Of a stretch of 64,000 bases of DNA, positions 1-9,923 are shown piece after piece. The notes under the pieces were generated by a model. It was not told the origin of the DNA. It made no database searches and saw only the letters and a list, made by a program, of their open reading frames with translations. Numbering within the stretch: the stretch's first letter is position 1; every line of letters begins with the position of its first letter. Source of the DNA: Patescibacteria group bacterium (GTDB lineage: Bacteria; Patescibacteriota; Minisyncoccia; Phycocordibacterales; BOKC01); assembly GCA_016860785.1 (NCBI GenBank), contig BOKC01000001.1, positions 1-64,000 on the forward strand, in the 5' to 3' direction. The position numbers and the translations under genes were made by a program.

Positions 1-1
1 T

Positions 2-1167
<1,166 letters not shown>

Positions 1168-1171
<4 letters not shown>

Positions 1172-4100
1172 TTTTCTACACCTCCTTTCTCATCTTCACG
1201 GTTTATAGTCTTTATTTTTTCAACCACAATACTTTTTTCTCCATTTCGGTCTGAAAGACGGCCTTTTAGAGCGATGCAGTTTTCTGGTCTTATTATATCT
1301 TTATAATTTTGAAAAACTTTTGGGAAGACCACCGCTTCAATGCTGCCGGTCAGATCAGAAAGTTTAATAAAAACCATTAAATCTCCAGATTTTGTCGCGA
1401 TTTGTTTTACTTCTTCTATTATACCTCCGGCAATAACCGTTAGTCCGTTCAACTGATTTTCTTTTAAAATTTTTATTTTACTAAAGTATTTTTCTTTAAC
1501 TTCTGGAGTAAAATTTTCCAGTGGATGACCGGAAACGTAAAGTCCTAAAAGCTCTTTTTCCCATCCAAGTTTTTCAAATTCACTTGCCGGGTCTTTTTGT
1601 TCAAGGCGTAGGGCGGAAAAACTTGAATTTTTAGCTAGTCCGAAAAGAGAGCTTTGATTAGAATTTTGGTCGGCGATTTTTTCTTTGTGAAAAGCCAACA
1701 AATTGTCTAAGTTTTGAAGCATTTGTCCTCTTTCACCAAAATCATCAAGCGCCCCACACTTTATCAGTGCTTCAAGTGATTTCTTATTTAAATTTTTATC
1801 TTTAATTCTCTCTAAAAAGTCCGCTAAGTCTTTAAATTTGCCACCTCGATCCCTTTCTTGAATTATTGCTTCAGAAATTCCCGCCCCGAAATTCTTTATT
1901 GTCATCAATCCGAATCTTATCTTATCTTTTTCGTCAGCTTTTTCTTTGATGACTGTAAAGACGCTGAAACTTTCGTTTATACTTGGAGGCAAAACGGAAA
2001 TCCCCATTCTTTTGCATTCAGATACCGCTTCCGCGACTTTTTCAGTGTCGCCGGAATCAGCTGTTAAAACCGCCGACATATAAATCACTGGAAAATTGGC
2101 TTTCATGTAAGCGGTTTGATAAGCAACTCTTCCATAACTTGCTGCGTGGGCTTTATTAAAACCATAAGCGGCGAAAGGCTCAATCAATTTCCAAAGCACC
2201 TCGGCTCTTTTTTCGGTCATTCCGTTTTTTTTCAATCCCTCAATCAGTTTTTCTTTTTGGGCTTCCATTTCTTCCGGAATTTTTTTACCCATGGCTTTGC
2301 GCAATTTGTCGGCTTCAAGCCAAGAATAGCCGGCTAGTTTAATGGCAATCATCATGACGTCGTCTTGATAAGTGATAACGCCGTAGGATTCAGATAGAAT
2401 CTCCTTCATTCTTGGATCAAGATAGGCGATTGTATGAGGTTCTCTTTTTCTTTCAATATAAGTTGGGATTGATTCAATCGGTCCGGGGCGATAAAGGGCG
2501 ACCATGGCGTTTATGTCGTGGATTGCTGTCGGCTTCAGATCCTTCAGGTATTTAGTCATCCCCGAACCGTTTAATTGGAACAGCCCTGAAGTTTCGCCGC
2601 GTGAGAGCATCTCAAAAGTTTTTTTATCATTTAGCGGTATGTTTTCAATCTCAACTTTTTTATTTTCAAGTTTTTCAACCAGTTTGACCGAGTCAGCCAA
2701 GATCGAGAGATTTTTAATTCCTAAAAAATCAAATTTTAAAAGCCCGGCGTCTTCGACGGAATGCATGTCATATTGAGTTATAACTTTACCCTCGCCTTTT
2801 GGATCGTATTGAAGTGGCACAAAATTAGTCAAAGGTGTAGGCGAAATGACAACTCCGGCGGCATGAACCGAAATGTGGCGAGCGCAACCCTCAATTTTTT
2901 TAGCCATGTCCATTATCTCTTTAACATCTTTTTCTTCCTTATAGATTGACTGGAGTTCCGGAATTTGACTCAAAGCTTTGTCAATTGTCATCGGAAAACC
3001 TTGAGCTCCGAATGGGATGAGCTTGGCGATTCTGTCTCCTACGCTATATGGAAAATTTAAAGCCCTAGCAACGTCTCTGACCGCGGCTCTAGCCATCATC
3101 GTTCCGAAAGTTCCAATTTGGGCCACCTGATTCTCGCCGTATTTTTGTTTTGCGTAAGCAATAACTTCGTCTCGGCGACTGTCGGCAAAATCCATGTCAA
3201 TGTCGGGTGCCGACGGCCTTTCCGGATTCAAAAATCTTTCAAATGGCAATTTGTATTCAATTGGATTGACAGTGGTGATAAAAGTCAGATATGAGACCAT
3301 TGAACCGGCGGCCGAGCCACGGGTAGTGCTGAAAATGTTATTTTTTCTAGCAAATTTCAGAAGGTCGGCAACTACCAAAAAATATGGCGCGTACCCTTTC
3401 TTTTTTATTATCTCAAGTTCGTATTCAATTCGATTTTTAATTTCGTCCGTCTCTTTCAGGTTTCGCTCTTTTAATCCCTCATAGACCAAGTTCTTTAATT
3501 CAGTGTCATGAGTTAAGTTATTTTCGGTTTTGTAATTTGGAAAAACCCATTTGCCGAGTTCAAGCTCGAGATTACATTTCTCGGCAATTGCAAGGGTGTT
3601 TTCCAGAGCATTAGGGAAATCTTTGAAGTATTCTTCAGCTTGTTTTTCAGAAATGAAAGAGAAATCTTCTTCTTCGTTAAAACTGCCAGAAAAATTTTCA
3701 GAATTTGTCTGAATTGAGAGCATTGTCTTTCTGGCCATTTTGTCTTCCGGCTTTAAATAAAAAACTTCTTGACCGGCGACCATTGGTGTCTGACTTTGTT
3801 CCGAAAGTTTTTTTAGAGCCAGCATTTTTTCTTGGTGTCCGGAGATTTCCGGATGATGGGTTATCTCTAAGTAAAAGTTTTCTTGCCCGAATATTTTTTT
3901 GTGCCAGCTGATTATCTCTTCAGTTTTTTCAAAGTCGCTGTAGGCCAGAGCTTGGGAAATCTCGCTACTCAAAGCCGGAGAAATACAGACCAAATTTTGC
4001 CCGTATTTTTCCAAGAGTTCTTTGTCAACTCGCGGTTTGTAATAAAAACCTTCTAAATGAGAAAGGGTAACTAGCTTAATAAGATTTAAATAACCCTCGT

Positions 4101-4386
4101 AATTTTTAGCCAGAAGCAGGAGACGAGTTCTTTTGTTGTCTATGCCGGCTTGTTTGTCATTTCGAGAACGGAGGGCGACATAAAAATCAACACCAACAAT
4201 CGGCTTTATGTTTTCTTTCTTGCACTCTTTATAAAACTCAATAGCGCCGTAAAGATTACCGTTGTCGGTTAGAGCTAAAGCTCTCATATTTTCCGCCTTG
4301 GCGGAAGCTACCAGTTCTTTAATTTTCGGCAGAGCCGAAAGCAGGGAGTAGTGGGAATGAGTATGGAGATGGATAAACTTTCTCAT
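1168..4386 (-). CDS. dnaE: DNA polymerase III alpha subunit
   Basis: Replicative DNA polymerase catalytic subunit. From the ATG at 4386 the protein is 1072 residues and opens with the PHP-domain signature HLHTHSHYS at residues 5-13. The catalytic palm contains PDIDMDF near residues 393-399, and the C-terminal part carries the finger, helix-hairpin-helix and OB-fold regions, with an OB-like strand set in the last ~100 residues. A longer in-frame reading to 4662 adds 92 residues, but these lie antisense to rnhB and look non-coding, so the start before the PHP motif is preferred. A TAAAAT box lies 11 bases upstream. Length is slightly below the usual ~1150. The His-rich PHP motif is intact, so intrinsic 3'-5' proofreading is possible. 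Divergent from rnhB. Confidence 0.96.
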
Positions 4387-4397
4387 GTTTAATCGGT

Positions 4398-4403
4398 ATT
4401 TTA
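4398..4403 (-). promoter_or_regulatory. -10 box of dnaE (TGC-TAAAAT)
   Basis: On the minus strand a TGn-extended TAAAAT ends 11 bases before the dnaE ATG. There is no Shine-Dalgarno sequence in the gap, so the message is probably leaderless or nearly so. Confidence 0.6.
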
Positions 4404-4430
4404 GCACAAACTTATTTATAGTCTGGCTGT

Positions 4431-4436
4431 TATAAT
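4431..4436 (+). promoter_or_regulatory. -10 box of rnhB (TATAAT)
   Basis: A perfect TATAAT ends 8 bases before the rnhB ATG. The expected transcription start falls on or next to the start codon, which implies a leaderless message. It sits back-to-back with the dnaE promoter in a 58-base divergent spacer. Confidence 0.65.
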
Positions 4437-4444
4437 TATTATTA

Positions 4445-5041
4445 ATGATTAAATATCTGATTGGCATTGACGAAGTGGGGAGGGGACCTTTGGCCGGGCC
4501 TTTGGTGGTTTGTGCTTTTTGTGTCGAGAGGAGTAAAAGCGTTTTACCAAAACAGGTGAAAGATTCAAAAAAGATGAGCGCGAAACAAAGAGAAAATTGT
4601 GTGACCGAAATGAAAAAGTTAAAAAATCTTGGCCGTGTCGATTTTTCTTTTGCCTCTGCCAATCATTCCACCATTGATAAAATTGGACTTGCAAAAGCTG
4701 TTGAGTTGGCAGTCAGGCGGGCGATTTGTCGGCTAAAAATAAAACCATCGGAATGCCGAGTTCTTTTAGACGGGGGATTAAAAGCGCCGGAAGAATTTGT
4801 TTTTCAAAAAACCATCATAAAAGGCGACGAGAAAATAAAAGTCATTAGTTGCGCTTCGGTTTTGGCCAAAGTCCGGCGGGACAAGTTGATGGAAAGAATG
4901 GCAAGAATTTATCCGAAATACGGTTTTGAAGGCCATAAGGGCTATGGTACCAAACTTCATTTTTCAAAAATAAAAAAGCACGGATTAACCCCCATTCATC
5001 GCAGAAGTTTCTTGGGTCTGAAATCGGCGTTTGATTCATAA
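4445..5041 (+). CDS. rnhB: Ribonuclease HII
   Basis: Cleaves the RNA strand of RNA-DNA hybrids, removing misincorporated ribonucleotides and primer remnants. The 198-residue protein has the family signature GIDEVGRGPLAGP at the N terminus, with D9 and E10 as the first catalytic acids. D109 lies in LLDGG and D128 in IKGDEK, matching the four-acid metal site of RNase HII. The typical YGFEGHKGYGT segment is present near the C terminus. Length is normal. It is transcribed divergently from dnaE from a TATAAT box 8 bases upstream of the ATG, with no ribosome binding site. A promoter for the next gene appears to lie inside its 3' end. Confidence 0.95.
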   Translation: MIKYLIGIDEVGRGPLAGPLVVCAFCVERSKSVLPKQVKDSKKMSAKQRENCVTEMKKLKNLGRVDFSFASANHSTIDKIGLAKAVELAVRRAICRLKIKPSECRVLLDGGLKAPEEFVFQKTIIKGDEKIKVISCASVLAKVRRDKLMERMARIYPKYGFEGHKGYGTKLHFSKIKKHGLTPIHRRSFLGLKSAFDS

Positions 5042-5058
5042 TGTTTTTTTGTTATTCT
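5031..5058 (+). promoter_or_regulatory. Promoter for the 164-residue orphan gene
   Basis: TTGATT at 5031-5036 and TATTCT at 5053-5058 are separated by 16 bases, partly inside the end of rnhB. The leader to the ATG at 5124 is about 60 bases and ends in a strong Shine-Dalgarno sequence. Confidence 0.5.
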
Positions 5059-5123
5059 TAATTCAGAAGTTCTAATCGATTCCGTGTGGATTGAACCGGA
5101 ACATTAAGCCAAAGGAGGAAATA

Positions 5124-5618
5124 ATGCAGATGCAAACGCAGATGCAGAGGATAATTGCCGCTACCTGTTTCCAGATCAGAGACGGACGTTCTGGAAAACC
5201 GGAAGTTCAACTTCTTGTCAGAAGAGGGGGGACCTCTGCGGGTGGCCCATCAACTTACTCTTTTTTGTGTGCCGAATTTGTCCAAGAGAAAACTATCAGA
5301 GTGACTGATTTCTCGCCGTTGGCCAAGGGGATTTTGTCCAATGCGGGCATTATAATCCCCAAGAGGTCGAAGCATCCGCCGGATTTTATCTCAGGCTGGC
5401 ATTCCTGTCCTTTCCTGGGGGTTCATCGCTATTTGATCTTCCTGTTTTTGCGTTGGTCTATGCCACAGAAAGGTCTGTTGAATGGCAATCTCTGGGTGTC
5501 GGCTTCTGAATTGGCTAATTGCCAACCGGTCCAAGAAGTTTTGCAATACATTGCCAAGATCGATCCGCAATCGTGCGAAATACTTCGCCCGCTTCTCTGC
5601 GAAAAGGAAGAGAGATAG
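5124..5618 (+). CDS. Orphan protein, 164 residues
   Basis: No family recognised. The start at 5124 (MQMQTQMQR) is preferred over the ATG at 5091 because AAAGGAGG at 5111-5118 sits five bases before it. The protein is soluble by eye, with no membrane segment or signal peptide. Visible features are the segments QLLVRRGGTSAGGPS and FISGWHSCPFLGVHRY and five cysteines, without a clear zinc pattern. It is a stand-alone unit with its own promoter, leader and hairpin terminator, unlike the tightly packed genes around it, and its codon choice is more GC-rich than that of rnhB. The Gly-rich and WHSCPF segments may be active-site-like but this is only an impression. Confidence 0.75.
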   Translation: MQMQTQMQRIIAATCFQIRDGRSGKPEVQLLVRRGGTSAGGPSTYSFLCAEFVQEKTIRVTDFSPLAKGILSNAGIIIPKRSKHPPDFISGWHSCPFLGVHRYLIFLFLRWSMPQKGLLNGNLWVSASELANCQPVQEVLQYIAKIDPQSCEILRPLLCEKEER

Positions 5619-5627
5619 TGACCTCCA

Positions 5628-5660
5628 AGACCCCGAAGCCGGCAGGCAGGGGTCTTTTCA
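5628..5660 (+). terminator. Rho-independent terminator
   Basis: AGACCCC at 5628-5634 pairs with GGGGTCT at 5649-5655, with a GCCGGC element in the loop, followed by a short T run. It ends the orphan gene that stops at 5618. Confidence 0.75.
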
Positions 5661-5686
5661 TACTTGTTTTTTCCTTTTCATTGCTT

Positions 5687-5692
5687 TATACT
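5687..5692 (+). promoter_or_regulatory. -10 box of rpmF (TATACT)
   Basis: TATACT ends 9 bases before the ATG at 5702, with TTGTTT 17 bases upstream as a possible -35. No Shine-Dalgarno sequence lies between, so the message is probably leaderless. Confidence 0.5.
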
Positions 5693-5701
5693 CTCGGTTA
5701 T

Positions 5702-5962
5702 ATGGTAGTAAGAATGAGACATACAAGGGGGCATACCCGAAACCGTCGATCGCACCATGCCCTGAAAATAGTCAAGAGGGGTCTTTGCCCGGATTGCAAT
5801 TCACCAAAAGAAAGCCACAAAGCATGCCTTAATTGCGGTAAATATAAAGGACGACAAGTCTTGAATGTTTTGGCTAAGGTGGAGAAAAAAGAGAAAAAAG
5901 AGAAGAAGAAACGGATAGAGCAAGGCAAGAAAGAAAAAGACAATACTGAAAAAGATTCTTAA
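5702..5962 (+). CDS. rpmF: 50S ribosomal protein L32
   Basis: Small zinc-ribbon protein of the large ribosomal subunit. The basic N terminus (RMRHTRGHTRNRRSHHAL) is the L32 signature region, and CPDC with CLNCG downstream supplies the four zinc ligands. The protein is 86 residues, longer than the usual ~57, because of a Lys/Glu-rich charged tail after the zinc ribbon. A long in-frame extension upstream to 5519 runs through a terminator and another gene and is not real. The start at 5702 fits a TATACT box 9 bases upstream; the alternative ATG at 5714 would shorten the N terminus by four residues. Confidence 0.85.
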   Translation: MVVRMRHTRGHTRNRRSHHALKIVKRGLCPDCNSPKESHKACLNCGKYKGRQVLNVLAKVEKKEKKEKKKRIEQGKKEKDNTEKDS

Positions 5963-6039
5963 TCCTTAGCTTCGATAATTCAAAGCGCCTTCTTATTATT
6001 GGATGGTATTGAGGATAAAAGATTTAAGATCGTTAATTT

Positions 6040-6936
6040 ATGTCTAATCGGCACCTTTTCAGATCAATTGTTCTTCAAACGCTATTTGAAATAGATTTCA
6101 GAAAAGCTGATTCTTCAGAGGGGTTGAAGATATTTAAAAGAAATATTGAAGAATTCGCGGCTGAATCAAATGACAATGAATTCCTGAACAATCTTTATAA
6201 TGGAGTTCTAGAAAAGAGGGAGAAATTGGACGAGATAATTTCCAAAGCGGCTCCTGATTGGCCTCTTGATAAAATATCAGTCGTTGACAGAAACATCTTA
6301 CGTCTTGGGCTTTACGAGCTTTTATTTTCCGACCGCGACCAAGTGCCTCCTAAGGTTGCGATTAACGAAGCGATTGAGTTGGCTAAATCATTCGGTGGGG
6401 AAAACAGCGGGAAGTTTGTTAACGGAGTTCTTGGTACTGTCTATAAAGAGCTTGGCGAGCCGGGGAAAGATGAAGATTCAAATTATGCAAAGAGTAAGGA
6501 TAGTAAGAATTTGCCAAAAGAAATACTGGTAGGCGCGGTTGTTTACGCTAAAGACAATGAACAAGTCTATCTTGCCTTGGTGCACGACGTCTTTGGTCAT
6601 TGGACTCTGTCAAAAGGCAAAGTAAAAGATGATGAAGATCCTGTCGAGGGCGTGAAAAGAAAGGCGAAGGAAGAAGTCGGTTTGGATGTTATAGTAGAAA
6701 AAGAGCTCGGTTCAAACGAATACGTGGCTCATGATCCGGAAAGAGGCAGAGTTAAGAAGCAGGTGAAATATTTTTTGGCTAGGTCTGATTTTGGCGATAT
6801 AAAACTGGGAGAAAGTGGCGGACTTGATGATGCTAAATGGTTTAAGCTTAAAGATATTTTGGAACTTAATTTTTATGATGACGTAATGCCGATTGTGATA
6901 AAAGCAGTTAAAATTTTAGCTGAGAATCAATCCTAA
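6040..6936 (+). CDS. nusB: NusB domain fused to a Nudix hydrolase domain
   Basis: Residues 1-140 are NusB, an RNA-binding antitermination and ribosome-biogenesis factor: [17 protein letters not shown] at the start, then [14 protein letters not shown] and [19 protein letters not shown]. After a charged linker, residues 160-298 form a Nudix domain. Its box runs G193-x5-E199-x7-R207 followed by K208, A209, K210, E211, E212, V213, G214, L215. The canonical catalytic glutamate after the arginine is therefore lysine, while the two metal-binding glutamates remain. The reading frame is continuous across the join with no internal stop or start-like context, so this is a genuine single coding frame. 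The substrate of the Nudix part cannot be told. It lies just upstream of rnc, whose product also works on ribosomal RNA. Confidence 0.88.
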   Translation: MSNRHLFRSIVLQTLFEIDFRKADSSEGLKIFKRNIEEFAAESNDNEFLNNLYNGVLEKREKLDEIISKAAPDWPLDKISVVDRNILRLGLYELLFSDRDQVPPKVAINEAIELAKSFGGENSGKFVNGVLGTVYKELGEPGKDEDSNYAKSKDSKNLPKEILVGAVVYAKDNEQVYLALVHDVFGHWTLSKGKVKDDEDPVEGVKRKAKEEVGLDVIVEKELGSNEYVAHDPERGRVKKQVKYFLARSDFGDIKLGESGGLDDAKWFKLKDILELNFYDDVMPIVIKAVKILAENQS

Positions 6937-6953
6937 TTGAATGATTTTGGAAT

Positions 6954-7640
6954 ATGGATTTTTTAGAGTTTGAAAAAAAAGCCGGAATAAATTTCAAAAA
7001 TAAGGAACTTTTGAAGCAGGCCTTTACCCATCGTTCCTATCTTAATGAAGTCCGGAATTTCAAAATCCAACACAATGAAAGGTTGGAGTTTTTGGGTGAT
7101 GCGGTTTTGGAGCTTGCCGTAACCGAGTATCTGTTTAACCGATTTCCGGAAAAAACCGAAGGTGAATTGACAAGTTATCGTGCAGCACTCGTTAACGCTC
7201 TGACTTGTGCCAAAGTTGCAATTGAACTTGGTGTGAATAATTTTCTCCTACTTTCAAAAGGTGAAGCAAAGGATGTTGGTCGGGCCAGGCAATATATTTT
7301 GGCAAATACTCTGGAAGCGATAATCGGCGCTATTTACCTTGACCAAGGTTATGAATTCGCCAAAAAATTTATTTTAGAACATGTAACTCCTTTGACCGAT
7401 GAAATTTTGCAGACAAAATCGTGGATTGATGCCAAGAGTCGGTTTCAAGAGAGAGCGCAGGAGATAACCGGCACCACTCCGTCTTATAAGGTAATAAAAG
7501 AAGTCGGTCCGGATCACGACAAACATTTTACATCGGCGGTTTTCCTTGGCGAAGAAAAGATTGCGGAGGGCCAAGGTGTTTCAAAGCAGGAGGCCGAACA
7601 AGAGGCGGCGGCCTCGGCTTTAGAAGAGAAGGGTTGGTAA
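6954..7640 (+). CDS. rnc: Ribonuclease III
   Basis: Double-strand RNA endonuclease for rRNA processing and mRNA turnover. The 228-residue protein has the catalytic signature HNERLEFLGDAVLEL at residues 40-54, with metal ligands E43 and D49. A second acidic patch lies in ANTLEAIIGAIYLDQGY. The C-terminal ~70 residues are a double-strand RNA binding domain ending in KQEAEQEAAASALEEKGW. Length is normal. It follows the nusB fusion by 17 bases and precedes smc by 15, so the three are probably co-transcribed; rnc-smc is a common bacterial gene pair. Confidence 0.96.
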   Translation: MDFLEFEKKAGINFKNKELLKQAFTHRSYLNEVRNFKIQHNERLEFLGDAVLELAVTEYLFNRFPEKTEGELTSYRAALVNALTCAKVAIELGVNNFLLLSKGEAKDVGRARQYILANTLEAIIGAIYLDQGYEFAKKFILEHVTPLTDEILQTKSWIDAKSRFQERAQEITGTTPSYKVIKEVGPDHDKHFTSAVFLGEEKIAEGQGVSKQEAEQEAAASALEEKGW

Positions 7641-7655
7641 TTTTTTGTTTTTAGC

Positions 7656-9902
7656 ATGCGCTTAAAATCCATAGAACTTTCAGGTTTTAAATCTTTTGCC
7701 AAAAAAAGCCAGCTGGAATTCGGCAGCCCGGTAACGGCTATTGTCGGACCAAACGGTAGTGGTAAATCAAACATTACCGAATCATTTCGGTTTGTTTTGG
7801 GCGAGCAATCAATGAAATCTTTGCGATCTAAGAAGGGTGAGGATTTGATTTGGAACGGTTCTCAAGAGTTGCCGAGGGGAAATAAGGCCTCTGCCAAAAT
7901 TATTCTGGATAACCGCAAGCGCTTAATGAACATAGATTTCGACGAAGTTGTGGTAGAGAGAGTTGTTTTCAGGGATGGCGTCAATCAGTATTTTTTGAAT
8001 GACAGCCAGGTCAGGTTGAAAGACATTTTGGAGGTTCTGGCTCCGACAAATATCGGTCCTTCTGGACACCACATAATTTCGCAAGGCGAAGCCGATAAAA
8101 TTTTGAATACCAATAGCCGCGAGCGTCGGGAAATGATTGAAGATGCTTTGGGTCTCCGGCTTTATCAGTACCGGAAACAAGAAAGTCGAAGAAAATTGGA
8201 AAAGACTGAAGAGAATTTAAAACAGGTTGAGCTTTTGAGAAAGGAAATTTCGCCTCACATCAAGTTTTTAAGAAGGCAATACGAAAAGTTGCAAAAGACC
8301 AAAGAATTAAGAAATGACCTTTTGCAGAAATATCTAGAATTTTTTTCTTTGGAAAATGTTTATTTGGCCCAAAAGAAAAAAGAAGTTGAAAATCTGAAAG
8401 AAAAACCGGAGGAGCGCCTGATCTCTTTGAGGTTGGAATTACAAAAGGTTGCTTCGTCTTTAAAGAATTTCTCGCAAGACGAGAAAAGCGAGAAACTCCT
8501 TCAATTAGAGTCGGAATTGAGACGGCTTCGTCAAGAAAAGGAGGAATTATCTAGAAAACTTGGCATGATTGAGGGTCAAGAAATTTCTCTTAGACGGATT
8601 TTGGATAGTCAAAAAACATCCGGAGATAATTTGCCTATTGATAGGGCGAAAATTGAAGTATTGAGAGAAGAGCTAAAAGGACACTGGGAGGTGGTTGAAA
8701 ATAGTAGTGACCTTGGTTTGATAAAATCTCTTTTCAAAAAAATTTTTGAGTCAATCTCAAATATTTTGACAAAAGAAAATTATGTCGGCGACACTGCTTC
8801 TGAACACTTGGGATTGATAAAAAAACTTGAAAATGAAAGGGAGGAATTGGAAGAGAAGCAACAAAAAACCGGAATTGAAGAAAAAGAACTTACAGAATCA
8901 TTCAAGTCTTTGCAAAGTGAAATTGAAAAAGAGAAGGATGTTAATCGAGATTTGGAAAAAAATATTTTTCGCTTGAGAGCCGAAGAGAGTGAAATTTTGG
9001 CCGGCATTGCCCATTTTAACGATGTTTTAAGAAATATAAACTCGGCGGAAGAAGATTTTGAAAGAGAGTTAAAAGAGGCAAGAGTGCTTTCCGGGGAATC
9101 GGTTATGGCTTATGAGAAGTTTTCTGTGAACCTAACGCCGGACTATGAATCAGTTCTCCGTCCGTCTTTAAAAAAAGAGATCGAGAAGATGAAGATTCGA
9201 CTGGAAGACGCAGGTGGGATTGGCGAAGAGGTGGAACGTGAGTATCGGGAAATTGCTGAACGAGACGCTTTCTTAGAAAAAGAATTGTTTGATTTGCAAA
9301 AATCTAGCGAATCTTTAAAACAGCTCATTAAAGATTTGGAATCCCAGCTTGATCAAAATTTTAAAGTTGGTATTGAAAATATAAACAAGCATTTTCAAGA
9401 ACTTTTTTCTTCTATGTTTTCCGGTGGCACTGCTCGTCTGTCGGTTGTCAAAGATGAGAAAAAGAGGAAAAGGTTGGACGAAAATTTACAATTAGACCAG
9501 ATAGAATCAGAAATTCCGTCTTTAGGGGACGAGGAAGAAGAGATTGAAGAGGGACTTGATATCAAAGTTAATTTGCCGAGGAAGAAAATCCGTGGATTGG
9601 AGATGTTGTCTGGTGGGGAGCGAGCTCTGACTTCAATCGCTCTGATTTTTGCCCTATCCCAGGTCAACCCGCCGCCATTTTTGGTTTTGGACGAGACTGA
9701 TGCGGCACTTGATGAAGCGAATTCAAAACGTTACGGCGACATGATAGAATCGCTCTCCAAACATTCCCAATTAATTTTAGTTACTCACAACCGAGAGACA
9801 ATGTCGCGGGCCGGGGTGATCTATGGCGTGACAATGGGTAAAGAGGGCTATTCAAAAATTCTATCGGTAGCTTTTGAAGAAGCCGTAGCAGTTGCTAAAT
9901 AG
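7656..9902 (+). CDS. smc: SMC-type chromosome segregation ATPase, shortened
   Basis: Chromosome-organising ATPase. Walker A (GPNGSGKSN) is at residues 31-39, and the ABC signature LSGGERA near 650 and Walker B FLVLDETDA near 674 form the second half-site. The head halves are typical SMC, including GFKSFAKK at the N terminus. The protein is 748 residues against about 1150-1200 for ordinary SMC. Long Lys/Glu-rich coiled coils lie on either side of a short central stretch near residues 330-390, and I cannot see a full ~150-residue hinge with its glycine pattern. It may dimerise through a reduced hinge or resemble Rad50-type proteins. The frame is uninterrupted, so this is not an obvious pseudogene. 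Probably in an operon with rnc. Confidence 0.85.
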   Translation: MRLKSIELSGFKSFAKKSQLEFGSPVTAIVGPNGSGKSNITESFRFVLGEQSMKSLRSKKGEDLIWNGSQELPRGNKASAKIILDNRKRLMNIDFDEVVVERVVFRDGVNQYFLNDSQVRLKDILEVLAPTNIGPSGHHIISQGEADKILNTNSRERREMIEDALGLRLYQYRKQESRRKLEKTEENLKQVELLRKEISPHIKFLRRQYEKLQKTKELRNDLLQKYLEFFSLENVYLAQKKKEVENLKEKPEERLISLRLELQKVASSLKNFSQDEKSEKLLQLESELRRLRQEKEELSRKLGMIEGQEISLRRILDSQKTSGDNLPIDRAKIEVLREELKGHWEVVENSSDLGLIKSLFKKIFESISNILTKENYVGDTASEHLGLIKKLENEREELEEKQQKTGIEEKELTESFKSLQSEIEKEKDVNRDLEKNIFRLRAEESEILAGIAHFNDVLRNINSAEEDFERELKEARVLSGESVMAYEKFSVNLTPDYESVLRPSLKKEIEKMKIRLEDAGGIGEEVEREYREIAERDAFLEKELFDLQKSSESLKQLIKDLESQLDQNFKVGIENINKHFQELFSSMFSGGTARLSVVKDEKKRKRLDENLQLDQIESEIPSLGDEEEEIEEGLDIKVNLPRKKIRGLEMLSGGERALTSIALIFALSQVNPPPFLVLDETDAALDEANSKRYGDMIESLSKHSQLILVTHNRETMSRAGVIYGVTMGKEGYSKILSVAFEEAVAVAK

Positions 9903-9923
9903 TTTTGTTTTTATATTGCGAGA

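Noticed and set aside
4387-4662. In-frame extension of dnaE by 92 residues
   Set aside because: It lies antisense to rnhB, contains the dnaE promoter and has no similarity to the PHP domain, which starts exactly at the ATG at 4386.
5519-5701. Long upstream extension of the L32 reading frame
   Set aside because: It overlaps the previous gene and runs through its terminator; the L32 homology starts at about 5702.
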